Source: Coriobacteriia bacterium (GTDB taxonomy: Bacteria; Actinomycetota; Coriobacteriia; Coriobacteriales; QAMH01). Taken from it: DNA of 5,044 nucleotides. This document shows, piece by piece, positions 4,972-5,044 of the stretch. The position numbers and the translations under genes are program-made. Location of the stretch: contig CAAEKX010000148.1 in the NCBI GenBank assembly GCA_900756605.1, forward strand, positions 1 to 5,044, read 5' to 3'. Position 1 is the stretch's first letter. Every line of letters starts with the position of its first letter. The notes under the pieces are model-generated. The model did no database searches, had not been told where the DNA came from, and saw nothing but the letters and a program-made list of their open reading frames with translations.

Positions 4972-5044
4972 ATGGCTCAACGCGATAGGTTTTCGAGCAA
5001 CATCGGCTTTCTGCTGGTAAGTGCAGGTTGCGCAATCGGCTTGG
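4972..5044 (+). CDS. Sodium-dependent (NSS-family) transporter, N-terminal fragment
   Basis: Only 24 codons are present before the window ends. RDRFSSNIGFLLVSAGCAIG (residues 4-23) followed by Leu and the start of a Gly codon matches the opening of neurotransmitter:sodium symporters of the LeuT fold: the short charged N-terminus '(R/E)(D/E)(R/K)FSS..GF.L' and the unwound first membrane helix with 'aG.AiGLGN', which contributes to the sodium and substrate sites. Family members import amino acids or related solutes with Na+ across the cytoplasmic membrane; substrate cannot be told. Start ATG 4972 has GAGGG at 4962-4966 with a 5-base gap. An in-frame GTG at 4960 is possible with GGGGAGGG upstream (from about 4940) and would add four residues. 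Transcribed divergently from the cysteine synthase-like gene, so a link to amino-acid or cysteine metabolism is conceivable but unproven. Confidence 0.85.
   Translation, partial: MAQRDRFSSNIGFLLVSAGCAIGL

Noticed and set aside
1..5044. CRISPR arrays, tRNA/rRNA genes, transposases, integrases or attachment sites
   Set aside because: No regularly spaced repeats, no cloverleaf or rRNA-like segment, and no recombinase motifs were seen. The only paired repeats near the suspected junction are the operator palindromes.

Overview
The window looks like part of a chromosome from a fairly GC-rich, anaerobe-like Gram-positive bacterium. Coriobacteriia (Collinsella/Eggerthella/Olsenella relatives) is my best guess, based on the codon use and style of the cysteine synthase-like and sodium:neurotransmitter-symporter-like genes at the right end. 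The lineage is inference, not proven.

Layout. (1) Positions 1-2492 hold a visibly AT-richer, leftward two-gene operon. The first gene (773-2389) is a 538-residue protein with a type I restriction S-subunit-like target-recognition domain at its C-terminus. Its N-terminal half looks like an N6-adenine methyltransferase fold that has lost its SAM-binding and catalytic motifs. The second gene (from 783 leftward, open at the window edge) overlaps it by 11 bases and encodes at least 261 residues of a protein I do not recognise. The operon has a near-consensus promoter (TTGACA, 17 bases, TATATT) in which the -35 box lies on the dyad axis of one palindrome and the predicted start site lies inside a second palindrome with the same core half-sites. 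(2) Positions 2502-2960 hold an intact MazE-like antitoxin gene followed by what I read as a degraded, C-terminally truncated mazF. The truncation ends about 10 bases from the operon's operator, so this is a likely junction where the AT-rich module joined the older chromosome. (3) Positions 3027-3824 hold a complete VapBC-type toxin-antitoxin pair (ribbon-helix-helix antitoxin and PIN-domain toxin, overlapping by 8 bases) behind a consensus -10 box and a 6-2-6 operator palindrome. (4) Positions 3837-4778 hold a leftward cysteine synthase-family PLP enzyme with a -10 box overlapping a 12-base perfect palindrome. From 4972 a divergent Na+-dependent symporter begins and runs off the right edge.

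Together this reads as a small accessory/defence region beside housekeeping genes. The most interesting candidate system is the left operon: a DNA-recognition protein built on a probable dead methyltransferase, translationally coupled to an unknown partner and tightly repressible. Its effector, if any, may lie beyond position 1. No tRNA, rRNA, CRISPR array, transposase or integrase is visible.
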